From Embleya hyalina (GTDB lineage Bacteria; Actinomycetota; Actinomycetes; Streptomycetales; Streptomycetaceae): DNA of 64,000 nucleotides. Below, in pieces: positions 32,291 through 42,473 of the stretch (its first letter is position 1; the number at the start of each line of letters is the position of its first letter). The DNA lies in NCBI RefSeq assembly GCF_003967355.1, contig NZ_BIFH01000015.1:376888-440887 (forward strand), given 5' to 3'. The translations under genes were made by a program, and so were the position numbers. The notes below the pieces were generated by a model. It saw only the letters and a list, made by a program, of their open reading frames with translations. It was not told where the DNA came from and did no database searches.

Positions 32291-34468
32291 ATGAACGCCG
32301 AGACGCCCGCCGCACGATCCTCCCGACACCTCACCGTCGCCGTGCCGCCGGCGAAGACCGGCGGCACCGTGGCCGTCACCACGGCTCCGGCGCACGCGGA
32401 GTCCGAGCTGCCCCCGGACCGGTTCCTGGACCGCGAGGGCAGCTGGCTGGCGTTCAACGAGCGGGTGCTCGAACTCGCCGAGGATCCGAGTACCCCGCTG
32501 CTGGAGCGGGCTCGATATCTGGCCATCTTCGCGTCCAACCTCGACGAGTTCTTCATGGTCCGGGTGGCCGGCCTCAAGCGCCGGATCGCCACCGGCCTGG
32601 CCGTGCGCGCGGCGAGCGGACTGCAGCCGCGCGAGGTGCTGGAGAACATCTGGTCGCGCAGCCGCGCGCTGATGGCCCGCCACTCCACCTGCTTCCACCA
32701 CGACGTGCTGCCCGCGCTCGGCGAGGCCGACATCCAGCTGCTGCGCTTCGACGACCTCACCGACGGCGAGCGGCAGTCGCTCTACGCGCTCTTTCGCGAG
32801 CGGGTCTTCCCGGTGCTCACCCCGTTGGCGGTCGACCCGGCGCACCCCTTCCCGTACATCTCCGGCCTGTCGCTGAACCTGGCCGTGATCGTGCGCAACC
32901 CGCGCTCGGGCAACGAGCACTTCGCCCGGGTCAAGGTGCCGCCGCTGCTGCCGCGTTTCGTGGAGACCTCGCCGGCCCGCTTCGTGCCGCTGGAGGAGGT
33001 GATCGCCGAGTTCCTGGGCGATCTGTTCCCGGGCATGGACGTGCTCGGCCACCACGCGTTCCGGGTCACCCGCAACGAGGACCTGGAGGTGGAGGAGGAC
33101 GACGCGGAGAACCTGCTCCAGGCGCTGGAGCGGGAGCTGATGCGCCGCCGGTTCGGCCCGCCGGTCCGGCTCGAGGTCGAGGAGACCATCGACCCGCACG
33201 TGCTGGACCTGCTGGTGCGGGAGTTGGGCGTGGGCGAGAAGGAGGTCTACCCGCTGCCGGGGCCGCTGGACCTGACCGGGCTGCACGCGATCGCCGACCT
33301 GGACCGGCCGGAGCTGAAGTTCGGCCGCTTCGTCGCCGGCACCCACCGCGACCTGGCCGAGGTGGAGACCGCGCAGGCCGCCGACGTGTTCGCCGCGATG
33401 CGCAAGCGCGACATCCTGGTCCACCACCCCTACGACTCGTTCGCGACCTCGGTCCAGGCCTTCCTGGAGCAGGCCGCGGCCGATCCGAACGTGCTCGCGA
33501 TCAAGCAGACCCTGTACCGCACCTCGGGCGACTCGCCGATCGTGGACGCGCTGGTGGACGCGGCCGAATCGGGCAAGCAGGTACTGGTCCTGGTCGAGCT
33601 CAAGGCCCGCTTCGACGAGCACGCCAACATCACCTGGGCGCGCAAGCTGGAGCAGGCCGGCTGCCACGTCGTGCACGGCGTGGTGGGCCTGAAGACGCAC
33701 TCCAAGCTGTGCCTGGTGGTGCGCCAGGAGGGCGACGCGCTGCGCCGCTACTGCCACATCGGCACCGGCAACTACAACCCGAAGACCGCCCGGCTCTACG
33801 AGGACCTGGGCCTGCTGACCGCCGACCCGCAGGTCGGCGAGGACATGTCGAACCTGTTCAACCGGCTCTCCGGCTACTCGCGCGCGCAGTCCTTCCGGCG
33901 CCTGCTGGTCGCGCCGCACTCGCTGCGCAACGGACTGGTCGAGCGGATAGAGCGGGAGGTGGCCAACCACGAGGCGGGCCTGCCCGCCTACGTCCGGCTG
34001 AAGTCCAATTCGCTGGTGGACGAGCTGGTGATCGACGCGCTGTACCGCGCCTCGCAGGCGGGCGTCCCGGTGGACCTGTGGATCCGCGGCATCTGCGCGC
34101 TGCGGCCGGGCGTTCCCGGGTTGTCCGAGACCATTCGAGTGCGCAGTATTCTCGGCCGATTTTTGGAACACTCGAGGGTGTGGGTCTTCGCCGGCGGCGG
34201 CGAGCCCGAGGTGTGGATCGGCAGCGCCGACCTGATGCACCGCAACCTCGACCGCAGGGTCGAGGCCGCGGTGCGGCTGCGCGGCGATCGACACCGCGAC
34301 GAGATGACGTCCTTCATGGACCTGGGGATGAGCGCGGAGACCGCGTCCTGGCACCTCGACCGGGACGGTACGTGGACCAGGCACGCGACGGCGGCCGACG
34401 GCACCCGGCTTCGCGACGTGCAGGAGCACCTCATCGAGACCCGGAGGCGCAGACGTGGGCCGGAGTAG
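32291..34468 (+). CDS. ppk: Polyphosphate kinase 1
   Basis: PPK1 reversibly moves the gamma-phosphate of ATP onto polyphosphate. The 725-residue enzyme shows the N-terminal domain ([39 protein letters not shown]) and the phospholipase-D-like catalytic domains. The autophosphorylated His489 is in [19 protein letters not shown], and [20 protein letters not shown]-type segments follow. An extra Pro/Thr-rich 40-residue lead precedes the first domain. The ATG at 32291 has no strong ribosome binding site. The stop overlaps the CHAD gene start by 14 nt, linking synthesis to a polyphosphate-binding protein. Confidence 0.95.
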   Translation: MNAETPAARSSRHLTVAVPPAKTGGTVAVTTAPAHAESELPPDRFLDREGSWLAFNERVLELAEDPSTPLLERARYLAIFASNLDEFFMVRVAGLKRRIATGLAVRAASGLQPREVLENIWSRSRALMARHSTCFHHDVLPALGEADIQLLRFDDLTDGERQSLYALFRERVFPVLTPLAVDPAHPFPYISGLSLNLAVIVRNPRSGNEHFARVKVPPLLPRFVETSPARFVPLEEVIAEFLGDLFPGMDVLGHHAFRVTRNEDLEVEEDDAENLLQALERELMRRRFGPPVRLEVEETIDPHVLDLLVRELGVGEKEVYPLPGPLDLTGLHAIADLDRPELKFGRFVAGTHRDLAEVETAQAADVFAAMRKRDILVHHPYDSFATSVQAFLEQAAADPNVLAIKQTLYRTSGDSPIVDALVDAAESGKQVLVLVELKARFDEHANITWARKLEQAGCHVVHGVVGLKTHSKLCLVVRQEGDALRRYCHIGTGNYNPKTARLYEDLGLLTADPQVGEDMSNLFNRLSGYSRAQSFRRLLVAPHSLRNGLVERIEREVANHEAGLPAYVRLKSNSLVDELVIDALYRASQAGVPVDLWIRGICALRPGVPGLSETIRVRSILGRFLEHSRVWVFAGGGEPEVWIGSADLMHRNLDRRVEAAVRLRGDRHRDEMTSFMDLGMSAETASWHLDRDGTWTRHATAADGTRLRDVQEHLIETRRRRRGPE

Positions 34469-35447
34469 CAAGCAGGCGACGACCATTCCCCGACCCCGCG
34501 CGGCGGCCGAGGACACCTCCGCCGGCGAGATCCTGCTCGCCCACCTGGTGGGCGAGGCGGGCGCGTTCATCGACCAGTTGCCCTGCCTGGGCGCCGGCGA
34601 GGAGGACGCCGCGCACCAGGCGCGGGTGGCCGCCAGACGCATCCGCAGCGCGCTGGCCACCTGCGCGCCGCTGCTCGACCCGGAGCCCGCCGGCCGCCTG
34701 CGCACCCGGCTGCGCGAGGCCGCTGACGCGCTGGCCGGCGAGCGCGACTCCGAGGTATTGCTCGAGCGGCTGCTCGCGGACCTGGACGCGTTGCCCGAGC
34801 GGCCGGGGACGGTCCGGGCCCGGGCGCTGGCCGAGCGCCGACTGCGCGGCGACCTGGGCTCCGGACGGGCCCGGGCGCTGGCCGCGCTCGACTCGGGACT
34901 GTTCACCACGCTGTCCGCCGAATTGGTGGAGCCGGCCCTGGGGCTGACCTTCACCGCCCGGGCGGCGGACCCGGGCGCCGAGGTGGTGCCGAAGCTGGTG
35001 GCCCGCACGCTGCGCCGACTCGACCGGGCCGCCGACGCGCTGCCACTGGTCGCGGCGGGGGTGCCGTATCCGGACCCGGTGGACGATCCCGGCTTCTCCC
35101 CGTACGCGGGCAGCGACGACGAGGCGTGGCACCGGGTGCGGATCCTGGCCAAGCGGGCCCGCTACGCCGCCGACATGTGCGTGCCCGCGTTCGGCGCGCC
35201 CGCCGCCCGGCTGGCCCGGCGGCTCAAGGCGGTCACCGAGGTCCTGGGCATCCACCAGGACGCCTGCATCGCGGCCGACGCGGTGGCCGACCTGGCGGCC
35301 ACGCCCCGGATCGGCGGGCCCGCCTCGTTCGTGCTCGGCGAGTTGTACGCCCGCGAGCGGTGGGCGGCGACGGCGCAGCGCTACGCCTTCACCCGGGTCT
35401 GGCCGGGGGCCTACGCGCACGACGTCAGGTCGTGGCTCGATGGATGA
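34455..35447 (+). CDS. CHAD-domain protein, probable polyphosphate-binding protein
   Basis: The 330-residue helical protein contains two halves of a CHAD domain with the conserved basic and histidine residues: [20 protein letters not shown] near residue 55, [18 protein letters not shown] near 225, and [12 protein letters not shown] near 270. CHAD proteins bind inorganic polyphosphate tightly. The start is GTG at 34455 inside the end of ppk, and it overlaps the Nudix gene at its 3' end by 8 nt, forming a ppk-chad-nudix operon. A role in storing or presenting polyphosphate is the natural reading. No CYTH domain is fused. Confidence 0.92.
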   Translation: MGRSSKQATTIPRPRAAAEDTSAGEILLAHLVGEAGAFIDQLPCLGAGEEDAAHQARVAARRIRSALATCAPLLDPEPAGRLRTRLREAADALAGERDSEVLLERLLADLDALPERPGTVRARALAERRLRGDLGSGRARALAALDSGLFTTLSAELVEPALGLTFTARAADPGAEVVPKLVARTLRRLDRAADALPLVAAGVPYPDPVDDPGFSPYAGSDDEAWHRVRILAKRARYAADMCVPAFGAPAARLARRLKAVTEVLGIHQDACIAADAVADLAATPRIGGPASFVLGELYARERWAATAQRYAFTRVWPGAYAHDVRSWLDG

Positions 35448-36252
35448 CCCACCCGGGGCGGCCGAGCCCGCGCACGATCCGGTGCTCGCCGCGGGTGGGG
35501 TGTTGTGGCGGCGGACCCCCGACGGGACGCAGGTGGCGCTGGTGCACCGGCCGCGCTACGACGACTGGTCCTTCCCCAAGGGCAAGCTGGAGCCCGGTGA
35601 GCCCGCGGTGGTCGCCGCGGTGCGCGAGATCGCCGAGGAGACCGGTTTCCGGGCCGTGCTGGGCCGGGAGTTGGGGGTGCGCAGCTATCCGATGCGCTCG
35701 CGCGGTCGGATCAAGATCAACCGCTACTGGGTGGCGGAGGCGGTGTCGGGCGGGTTCACCCCCAATCACGAGGTGGACCGGATGTGGTGGGGCGCGCCGG
35801 AGGAGGCCGCGGAGCGGAGCGGGACGCCGGACTACACCGTGTCGTTGACCGAGGCGTTTCGCACCGGGCCGCCGCCGGCGACGGTGCCGGTCGTGGTGTT
35901 GCGCGCGGGCCCGGCGTTCGCCCTCGATCTGGTGCCGATGCTGGCCGCGTTCGCGCCGGTCGAGGTGTACGGGTGCGCGGAGCCGGACGCCGCCGCGACG
36001 GTGGCGCCGTATGTGGCGGCGGCCGGGGCGCGGGTGCGCGCGGCCGCCGCGTCGCCCGCCGAGGCGGTGCGCGCGGGTCGGCCCGCGCTGCTGTGTACGC
36101 CCGTCCCGGACCTGCCCGCGACCGTCTCCGGGGCCGGCTCGCCCCGGCTGCCGGCGGAGCCGTTGTTGCCCGGCGAATTCGCCGTGTTGCACACGTGGGC
36201 GGGGCGGGTGGTGGCCGCGGGCCGATACGCCCCCTATCCGACGGGAAGCTGA
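35440..36252 (+). CDS. MutT1-like Nudix hydrolase with degenerate histidine-phosphatase half
   Basis: The 270-residue protein starts with a Nudix domain (about 15-145) holding an intact Nudix box: Gly48, Glu54, and REIAEETGF at 62-70. WSFPKGKLEPGEP precedes it. This could hydrolyse 8-oxo-dGTP, diadenosine polyphosphates or related nucleotides. Mycobacterial MutT1 has a C-terminal histidine-phosphatase domain beginning with an RHG motif; here the corresponding strand reads VVVLRAGPAF and lacks the His, so that half looks inactive. The gene is the third of the ppk-CHAD operon (8-nt overlap). Confidence 0.85.
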   Translation: MDDPPGAAEPAHDPVLAAGGVLWRRTPDGTQVALVHRPRYDDWSFPKGKLEPGEPAVVAAVREIAEETGFRAVLGRELGVRSYPMRSRGRIKINRYWVAEAVSGGFTPNHEVDRMWWGAPEEAAERSGTPDYTVSLTEAFRTGPPPATVPVVVLRAGPAFALDLVPMLAAFAPVEVYGCAEPDAAATVAPYVAAAGARVRAAAASPAEAVRAGRPALLCTPVPDLPATVSGAGSPRLPAEPLLPGEFAVLHTWAGRVVAAGRYAPYPTGS

Positions 36253-36421
36253 GCGCTTGGTCAAGCCGTGATCACGGTTTACCGAACGTCACTCGGCGTC
36301 CATCTGAACGCGGGATGAACGTCGTTCAGGCGTCACCACAAAGCCCCAGTTCGCGGGTAGTAAATGGCTACATGAACGGACAATTCATCCAGCGGTCGGC
36401 TTATCTGACTCGACCGTTCGA

Positions 36422-36465
36422 GTTCACCCTCGGTTCACTTTCCGCGGCGGATCGCTTCATTCACA
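36422..36465 (+). promoter_or_regulatory. PHO box of the pst operon (three in-phase units)
   Basis: GTTCACCCTCG (36422-36432) and GTTCACTTTCC (36433-36443) are adjacent 11-nt repeats. After one non-matching 11-nt unit, CTTCATTCACA (36455-36465) continues in the same phase. This is the classic Streptomyces PhoP-binding layout and lies 77-120 nt before the pstS start. Confidence 0.9.
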
Positions 36466-36541
36466 CGGCCTAACTTCATGCATGACGGCGACCGCTCGGG
36501 TCGTCGCGACCACGAGCAGAGTTCGATCGAAAGGGAGCGCC

Positions 36542-37687
36542 GTGACCATTCGGCCCCGCAGTGTCCGTCGCGGTATCGGCTTCACCGGCCTGGCACTCGC
36601 CGGCGCGCTCACGCTGGCCGCGTGTGGCTCCGACGACAACAGCTCGGGTGACGACAAGAAGTCGTCCACGAAGGCTGCGTCCGCCCCCGGCGCGGAGGCC
36701 CCCAAGGGTGACTGCGGCACCGGCAAGCTCGCCGCCGCCGGCTCCAGTGCCCAGAAGAACGCGATGGACGAGTGGATCAAGGCGTACCAGGCCAAGTGCT
36801 CGGGTGCCACGATCGACTACGCGTCCTCGGGTTCGGGCACCGGCCGCCAGTCGTTCTTCGACAAGCAGGTCACCTTCGCGGGCTCCGACTCGGCGCTCAA
36901 GCCGGAAGAGGTCACCAAGGCCGCCGCCGCGTGCGCGCCGGGCCAGGCGATCAACCTCCCGATGGTGACCGGCCCGATCGCGGTCGCGTACAACGTCTCC
37001 GGCGCCAAGGACCTGGTCCTGGACGCGAAGACGATCGCCGGCATCTTCTCCGGCAAGATCACCAAGTGGGACGCCGCCGAGATCAAGGCGCTGAACCCGA
37101 ACGCGCAGCTGCCCGGCACCGCGATCCAGCCCGTGCACCGGTCCGAGGCCTCCGGCACCACCGAGAACTTCACCAAGTACCTCAAGGCCGCCGCCGGCGC
37201 CGACTGGACCTTCGACGCGGCCCAGGACTGGAAGGCCCCGGGCGGCCAGGGCGCCAAGGGCAGCGAGGGCGTCGCGCAGATCGTGAAGTCGACGCAGGGC
37301 GCGATCACCTACGTGGAGCAGTCCTACGCGGAGAACGCGGGTCTGAGCATCGCCGCGATCAACACGGGCGCGTCGGCTCCGGTCAAGCTCACCCCCGAGG
37401 CCGCGGGCAAGGCCGTCGAGGCGGCCAAGATCGCGGGCACGGGCAACGACCTGAAGCTGTCGGTCGACTACGCGACCAAGGCCGAGGGCGCCTACCCGAT
37501 CATCCTCGTCACCTACGAGATCGTGTGCGAGAAGGGCACCGCGGCGGACAAGCTCCCGCTGATGAAGTCCTTCCTCACCTACACCTCCAGCGTCGAAGGC
37601 CAGAAGGTCCTGGCGGGCATCGGCTACGCGCCGCTCCCGACGACGGTCGCGGACAAGGTTCGCGCCGCCGTGGCCGGTCTGTCCTAG
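36542..37687 (+). CDS. pstS: Phosphate-binding lipoprotein PstS
   Basis: PstS captures phosphate outside the cell for the PstCAB transporter. The 381-residue protein has a lipoprotein signal with lipobox TLAACG (Cys28) and a charged linker. The binding-protein fold shows GKLAAAGSSAQKNAMDEWI, ASSGSGTGRQSFF, FAGSDSALKPEE and VHRSEASGTTENFTKYL, the phosphate-binding loops. The start is GTG at 36542 with an AAGGGAG site; an upstream ATG would precede the signal peptide with an unmatched lead. It is the first gene of pstSCAB, behind a strong PHO box. Confidence 0.95.
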   Translation: MTIRPRSVRRGIGFTGLALAGALTLAACGSDDNSSGDDKKSSTKAASAPGAEAPKGDCGTGKLAAAGSSAQKNAMDEWIKAYQAKCSGATIDYASSGSGTGRQSFFDKQVTFAGSDSALKPEEVTKAAAACAPGQAINLPMVTGPIAVAYNVSGAKDLVLDAKTIAGIFSGKITKWDAAEIKALNPNAQLPGTAIQPVHRSEASGTTENFTKYLKAAAGADWTFDAAQDWKAPGGQGAKGSEGVAQIVKSTQGAITYVEQSYAENAGLSIAAINTGASAPVKLTPEAAGKAVEAAKIAGTGNDLKLSVDYATKAEGAYPIILVTYEIVCEKGTAADKLPLMKSFLTYTSSVEGQKVLAGIGYAPLPTTVADKVRAAVAGLS

Positions 37688-37721
37688 TTCGATTCCGAGC
37701 GACCGACTCGTACGGAGAGAG

Positions 37722-38720
37722 ATGTCCACCACCACCCCCACCGCACCGGCGGACCCCGAGCGCAAGGCCCCACCGGCCAAGCAGCGCACGAAGGTTCGGC
37801 TCGGCGACCGGATCTTCTCCGGCGCCGCGCGCGGTGCCGGCATCAGCCTGCTCGTCATCATGGCCGCGATCGCGATCTTCCTCGTGGTCAAGGCGACGGA
37901 CGCACTGTCGGAGAACAACGGCAGCTTCCTGACCGACCAGGGCTGGGACCCGAACGCGGCGAAGCCCGCCTTCGGTGTCGTCACACTGGTGTTCGGCACG
38001 GTTGTCAGCGCCACCATCGCGATGATCATCGCGGTGCCGGTCGCGGTGGGGGTGGCGCTGTTCATCACGCACTACGCACCCCGGCGGATCGCCCAGACGC
38101 TCGGCTACATCGTCGACCTGCTGGCCGCGGTGCCCAGCGTGGTCTACGGCCTGTGGGGCTACATCTTCCTGGCGCCCAAGCTGCTCGGCCTGCACTCGTG
38201 GCTGGCCGACTACCTCGGTTGGATCCCGATCTTCGACAAGGAGCAGGCGGGCGTCACCGCACGCACCCTGTTCACCGTCGGCATCGTGCTGGCCATCATG
38301 ATCCTGCCGATCATCGCGGCGGTCACCCGTGAGGTCTTCCTCCAGGTGCCCCGCGCCCACGAGGAGGCCGCGCTCGCGCTCGGCGCCACCCGCTGGGAGA
38401 TGATCCGGGTCGCGGTACTGCCCTACGGCAAGCCCGGCATCATCAGCGCCTCGATGCTCGGCCTCGGCCGCGCGGTCGGCGAGACCATCGCGGTCGCGAT
38501 GGTGCTCTCCCCCAGCTTCGAGGTCTCGGTCCACATCCTGGACCCGGGCAACAACACGATCGCGGCCAACATCGCGAACCAGTTCGGCGAGTCGGGCGAC
38601 ATCGGCCGCGGCGCGTTGATCGCCTCCGGCCTCGTCCTGTTCATCATGACGCTGCTCGTCAACGGCGCCGCGCGCGTCGTCATCAACCGGCGCAAGGCGT
38701 TCTCTGGAGCGAACTCATGA
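37722..38720 (+). CDS. pstC: Phosphate ABC transporter permease PstC
   Basis: The 332-residue permease has about six membrane helices and the cytoplasmic coupling loop [21 protein letters not shown], typical of binding-protein-dependent permeases. An N-terminal cytoplasmic Pro/Lys-rich segment precedes the first helix (about 37-60). The ATG at 37722 has GGAGAG upstream, 34 nt after the pstS stop. Its stop overlaps the pstA start by 4 nt (ATGA). Confidence 0.95.
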   Translation: MSTTTPTAPADPERKAPPAKQRTKVRLGDRIFSGAARGAGISLLVIMAAIAIFLVVKATDALSENNGSFLTDQGWDPNAAKPAFGVVTLVFGTVVSATIAMIIAVPVAVGVALFITHYAPRRIAQTLGYIVDLLAAVPSVVYGLWGYIFLAPKLLGLHSWLADYLGWIPIFDKEQAGVTARTLFTVGIVLAIMILPIIAAVTREVFLQVPRAHEEAALALGATRWEMIRVAVLPYGKPGIISASMLGLGRAVGETIAVAMVLSPSFEVSVHILDPGNNTIAANIANQFGESGDIGRGALIASGLVLFIMTLLVNGAARVVINRRKAFSGANS

Positions 38721-39826
38721 CCGTCCTGGACACGGGCGACAAGCGCCCGGGCATCGGCACGGACGCGGCCGAGGGCGGTCGCGGGGGTCTGGCCGATCCG
38801 CGCGCGGCGTCGCTGACCCGGCGCACCCTGCCGCGTCAGGTGCCGTGGGCGATCGCCGGCGGCGGCGTGCTGCTGACCATCGTGTTCAAGCTGACCCTGG
38901 ACAACTGGGCGCTCGCGGTCTTCCTCGCCGGCGTGATCTTCATCGTCGCGCTCTCCGCCGTCTCGTGGCGCTTCGAGGACGCGCGGCGGGCCCGGGACCG
39001 GTTCGCCACCAGCCTGATCTCCACCACGTTCGTGCTCGCCGTGCTTCCGCTGGTCTCGCTGCTCGGCTACACGATCCAGCGCGGCGTCGACAAGCTCACC
39101 CCGTACTTCCTGTCCCACTCGATGCGCGGCGTGGGCGCCCGGGACGACACCGGCGGCGTGTACCACGCGATCATCGGCACCCTGGAGCAGGTCGGCCTGG
39201 CCACCCTGATCGCGGTCCCGATCGGTCTGCTCACCGCGATCTACCTGGTCGAGTACGGGCGCGGCCGGCTGGCCAAGACGGTGACCTTCTTCGTCGACGT
39301 GATGACCGGTCTGCCGTCGATCGTCGCGGGTCTGTTCATCTACGCCTTCTGGATCCTGATGCTCGGCTTCGAGGCCTCCGGCTTCGCCGGGTCGCTGGCG
39401 CTGATGATCCTGATGTTGCCGACGGTGGTGCGCTCCGCCGAGGAGATGCTCAAGCTCGTCCCGAACGAGCTGCGCGAGGCCAGCCTGGCGCTCGGCATCC
39501 CGAAGTGGCGCACCGTGCTCAAGGTCGTGCTGCCCACCGCGTTCGGCGGCATCGTCACCGGCGTGATGCTCTCCATCGCCCGCGTGATCGGCGAGACCGC
39601 CCCGCTGCTGCTGCTCGTCGGGCTCACCCAGTCGATCAACACCGACCCCTTCTCGGGGTGGCAATCGGCGCTGCCGCTCTACGTGTTCGACCAGAACCAC
39701 GCCGGCAACAAGTTCGCCGAGGAACGGGCCTGGGCCGCGGCACTCACGCTGATCCTCATCGTGATGATCCTCAACCTGGCGGCGCGGCTGATCGCCCGCT
39801 GGAAGGCACCGAAGGCGGGCCGATGA
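38717..39826 (+). CDS. pstA: Phosphate ABC transporter permease PstA
   Basis: The 369-residue permease partner of PstC has a longer N-terminal region with two extra hydrophobic segments (about 42-90). The standard PstA core follows, with [20 protein letters not shown] and the coupling loop [40 protein letters not shown] is also typical of PstA. It is translationally coupled to pstC by ATGA. The longer N-terminus than in E. coli PstA is common in actinomycetes. Confidence 0.95.
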   Translation: MTVLDTGDKRPGIGTDAAEGGRGGLADPRAASLTRRTLPRQVPWAIAGGGVLLTIVFKLTLDNWALAVFLAGVIFIVALSAVSWRFEDARRARDRFATSLISTTFVLAVLPLVSLLGYTIQRGVDKLTPYFLSHSMRGVGARDDTGGVYHAIIGTLEQVGLATLIAVPIGLLTAIYLVEYGRGRLAKTVTFFVDVMTGLPSIVAGLFIYAFWILMLGFEASGFAGSLALMILMLPTVVRSAEEMLKLVPNELREASLALGIPKWRTVLKVVLPTAFGGIVTGVMLSIARVIGETAPLLLLVGLTQSINTDPFSGWQSALPLYVFDQNHAGNKFAEERAWAAALTLILIVMILNLAARLIARWKAPKAGR

Positions 39827-39891
39827 AGGCCACGACGAGGACCCGTACGGCCGACCGCGGCACCGACATCCGCACCGATCCAGAGGCAGGA

Positions 39892-40668
39892 ATGACCAAG
39901 CGCATCGAAGTTGCCGGGCTCAACGCCTACTACGGCTCGCACAAGGCCGTCGAGGACATCTCGATGACCATGGAGCCGCGTTCGGTCACGGCCTTCATCG
40001 GTCCCTCCGGCTGCGGCAAGTCCACCTTCATCCGCACCCTGAACCGGATGCACGAGTTGATCCCGGGCGCCTCCGTGGACGGCTCGGTCGCGCTCGACGG
40101 GCAGGACCTGTACGGCAGCGACATCGACCCGGTGGCGGTGCGCCGCACGGTCGGCATGGTGTTCCAGCGGCCCAACCCCTTCCCGACCATGTCGATCTAC
40201 GACAACGTCGCGGCCGGGCTCAAGCTCGCCGGGATCAAGCGCAAGGGCGACCTGGACGCGATCGTCGAGCGGTCGCTGCGCGGCGCCAACCTGTGGACCG
40301 AGGTCAAGGACCGGCTGAACAAGCCCGGCGCGGGCCTGTCCGGTGGCCAGCAGCAGCGACTGTGCATCGCGCGCGCGATCGCGGTCGAGCCGCAGGTGCT
40401 GCTGATGGACGAGCCGTGCTCGGCCCTGGACCCGATCTCCACGCTGGCGATCGAGGACCTGATCGCGCTGCTCAAGGAGCGCTACACGATCGTGATCGTG
40501 ACACACAACATGCAGCAGGCGGCCCGTGTCTCGGACAAGACCGCGTTCTTCAACCTGGCCGGCCCGGGTCAGCCCGGCAAGCTGGTGGAGATCGGCGACA
40601 CCGAGACGATCTTCTCCGCGCCGACCGAGGAATCCACCGCCGACTACATCGCCGGCCGGTTCGGCTGA
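39892..40668 (+). CDS. pstB: Phosphate ABC transporter ATP-binding protein PstB
   Basis: The 258-residue ATPase shows Walker [10 protein letters not shown], the Q-loop region [11 protein letters not shown], the signature [14 protein letters not shown], Walker [14 protein letters not shown] and the H-loop [13 protein letters not shown]. The ATG at 39892 gives the usual PstB length and start ([15 protein letters not shown]). An earlier ATG at 39823, overlapping the pstA stop, would add a basic 23-residue lead and may permit coupling. No phoU follows; a strong terminator does. Confidence 0.95.
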   Translation: MTKRIEVAGLNAYYGSHKAVEDISMTMEPRSVTAFIGPSGCGKSTFIRTLNRMHELIPGASVDGSVALDGQDLYGSDIDPVAVRRTVGMVFQRPNPFPTMSIYDNVAAGLKLAGIKRKGDLDAIVERSLRGANLWTEVKDRLNKPGAGLSGGQQQRLCIARAIAVEPQVLLMDEPCSALDPISTLAIEDLIALLKERYTIVIVTHNMQQAARVSDKTAFFNLAGPGQPGKLVEIGDTETIFSAPTEESTADYIAGRFG

Positions 40669-40717
40669 CGGATCGACGCACCGAGCGACGAGTCGACGGA
40701 CCGCCGACATGGACACG

Positions 40718-40755
40718 CGAGAGGGCCCGCACCGGATTCGGTGCGGGCCCTCTCG
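40718..40755. terminator. Bidirectional terminator between pstB and pit
   Basis: A perfect 17-bp inverted repeat (40718-40734 and 40739-40755) surrounds a 4-nt loop (GATT) between converging operons. Confidence 0.9.
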
Positions 40756-40852
40756 TCCGTTATGCAACGCTTGTGCCACCTGTGGCATCCGCGCCGTCCG
40801 GGCCGAATACCGCGTGCGTCCTGCATTACGCGCGCGGCGCGCGGCCCCGGGG

Positions 40853-41848
40853 TCAGCCCACGATCAGGTGGGCGATCCCGTAGGTGCCCGCCGCGACCAG
40901 ACCCGCGGCCGGCATCGTGGTGAACCAGCCGATCAGGATGTTCTTGGCGACGCCCCAGCGCACCGCCTTGACCCGCTTGGTCGCGCCCACGCCCATGATC
41001 GCCGAGGTGATGATGTGCGTGGTGGAGATCGGCGCCTTGAAAACGTAGGCCGTGGTGTACAGGATCGACGCGGCCGTGGTCTCGGCGGCGAAGCCCTGCG
41101 GCGGATCCAGCTCGATGATCTTGCGGCCGAGGGTGCGCATGATCCGCCATCCGCCCGCGTAGGTGCCGGCCGAGAGCGTGATGGCGCAGGCGAGCTTGAC
41201 CCACACCGGAATGCCGTCGCCCTCGTGGTGCCCGCTGATCACCAGCGCCATCACCACGATGCCCATCGTCTTCTGGGCGTCCTGGATGCCGTGCCCGAGC
41301 GCCATGCCGGCCGCCGAGACGGTCTGCGCGAGCCGGAATCCGCGCTTGGCCTTGTGCGGGTTGGACCTGCGGAACAGCCAGATGATCCCGACCATCACCA
41401 GATAGCCGGCCACCAGGCCGACCACCGGCGACAGGAACATCGGGATGACCACTTTTTCCAGCACGCCGTCCCAGTAGACGGTGCTGGAGCCCGCGAGCGC
41501 GGCGCCGACCAGGCCACCGAACAGTGCGTGCGACGAGGACGAGGGCAGTCCGAAGTACCAGGTCAGCAGGTTCCAGAAGATCGCGCCGACCAGCGCCGCG
41601 AACAGGATGACCAGACCTTGATGGCCCTCGGGGGTGGAGATCAGCCCTTCGCTGACGGTCTTCGCGACACCTTCGCCGAGGAAGGCGCCGGCGAGGTTCA
41701 TCACCGCGGCCATGGCCAGCGCCGCCCGCGGGGTCAGTGCCCGGGTGGACACCGAGGTGGCGATGGCGTTGGCCGAGTCGTGGAAGCCGTTGGTGTAGGT
41801 GAAGAAGAGCGCGACGCCGATGACGATGATCAGACCAGTGAGTTCCAC
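40853..41848 (-). CDS. pit: Low-affinity inorganic phosphate transporter (PiT family)
   Basis: The 331-residue protein has about ten membrane helices and the duplicated PiT signatures: FFTYTNGFHDSANAIATSVS at the N-terminus and LSAGTYAGGWRIMRTLG, FKAPISTTHIITSAIMGVG near the C-terminus. LPSSSSHALFGGLVGAAL is the third conserved element. It would take up metal-phosphate with protons. The start is GTG at 41848, 4 nt after the DUF47 gene, so the two are coupled, the typical PhoU-like/Pit pair. It serves at high phosphate, opposite to pstSCAB. Confidence 0.94.
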   Translation of the reverse strand: MELTGLIIVIGVALFFTYTNGFHDSANAIATSVSTRALTPRAALAMAAVMNLAGAFLGEGVAKTVSEGLISTPEGHQGLVILFAALVGAIFWNLLTWYFGLPSSSSHALFGGLVGAALAGSSTVYWDGVLEKVVIPMFLSPVVGLVAGYLVMVGIIWLFRRSNPHKAKRGFRLAQTVSAAGMALGHGIQDAQKTMGIVVMALVISGHHEGDGIPVWVKLACAITLSAGTYAGGWRIMRTLGRKIIELDPPQGFAAETTAASILYTTAYVFKAPISTTHIITSAIMGVGATKRVKAVRWGVAKNILIGWFTTMPAAGLVAAGTYGIAHLIVG

Positions 41849-41852
41849 TGGG

Positions 41853-42473
41853 TCAGGACTCCTTGACGGCGATCGTCTCGACCGTGTTCGCCACGTGCTC
41901 GAACCCGTCGGCGGCCTCTTCGAGCACGTCGACGATGCCCTTGAGCTTGAGCACGGTCAGCGCGTCGTACGCCCCGCTGAACAGGTGCGCCAGCAACTTG
42001 CGGTGGATCTGGTCGGCCTGGTTCTCGAGTCGGTTGATCTCGATCCAGTACTCGGTCAGGTCCTTCATCGTGCGCAGCCGGGGCATCGCCTCGGCGGTCA
42101 GCTCCGAGGCCCGCACGAGCACCTCGATCTGGTCCGCGACCTGGGGCGGGAGTTCGTCGAGCTGGTACAGCACGACCAGGTCGACCGCCTCTTCCATGTA
42201 GTCCATGACGTCGTCGAGTTGCGAGGCGAGCGCGTAGATGTCCTCGCGGTCGAACGGCGTGATGAAGGAGGCGTTGAGCTGGCGCATGATCGCATGCGTG
42301 GTGTCGTCACCGGCATGCTCGGCCGCGCGCATCCGTTCGGCGATCTCCGGACGAGCGGAGACCTCTGCGCCGAGCAACTCCGTCAGGAGCTTGGATGCGG
42401 TGACCAGGTTGCTCGCCGCTGCGGCGAACATGTCGTAGAAGCTCGTCTCCCTGGGGGTCAGACGCAATCGCAC
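41853..42473 (-). CDS. DUF47 PhoU-like accessory protein of the Pit transporter
   Basis: The 206-residue protein is all helical and matches the DUF47 family (TIGR00153-like). FYDMFAAAASNLVTASKLLT lies near the N-terminus, and the paired acidic metal-binding motifs are in RAAEHAGDDTTHAI, SQLDDVMDYMEEAVDLVVLY and EINRLENQADQIHRKLL. The start is GTG at 42473 with GGAGA upstream. DUF47 proteins are structural relatives of PhoU and probably gate the adjacent Pit transporter. It is not the canonical phoU of the Pho signalling system, which is not in this window. Confidence 0.92.
   Translation of the reverse strand: MRLRLTPRETSFYDMFAAAASNLVTASKLLTELLGAEVSARPEIAERMRAAEHAGDDTTHAIMRQLNASFITPFDREDIYALASQLDDVMDYMEEAVDLVVLYQLDELPPQVADQIEVLVRASELTAEAMPRLRTMKDLTEYWIEINRLENQADQIHRKLLAHLFSGAYDALTVLKLKGIVDVLEEAADGFEHVANTVETIAVKES

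Noticed and set aside
30083-35152. Leftward open frame of nearly 1,700 codons opposite lacI, mshD, ppk and CHAD genes
   Set aside because: It is antisense to four clear genes, composed of Arg/Gly/Val/His low-complexity residues, and has no recognisable domain.
41853-42473. Canonical phoU
   Set aside because: The protein is DUF47-type and paired with pit; it lacks the duplicated PhoU signature and is not adjacent to pst or phoR.
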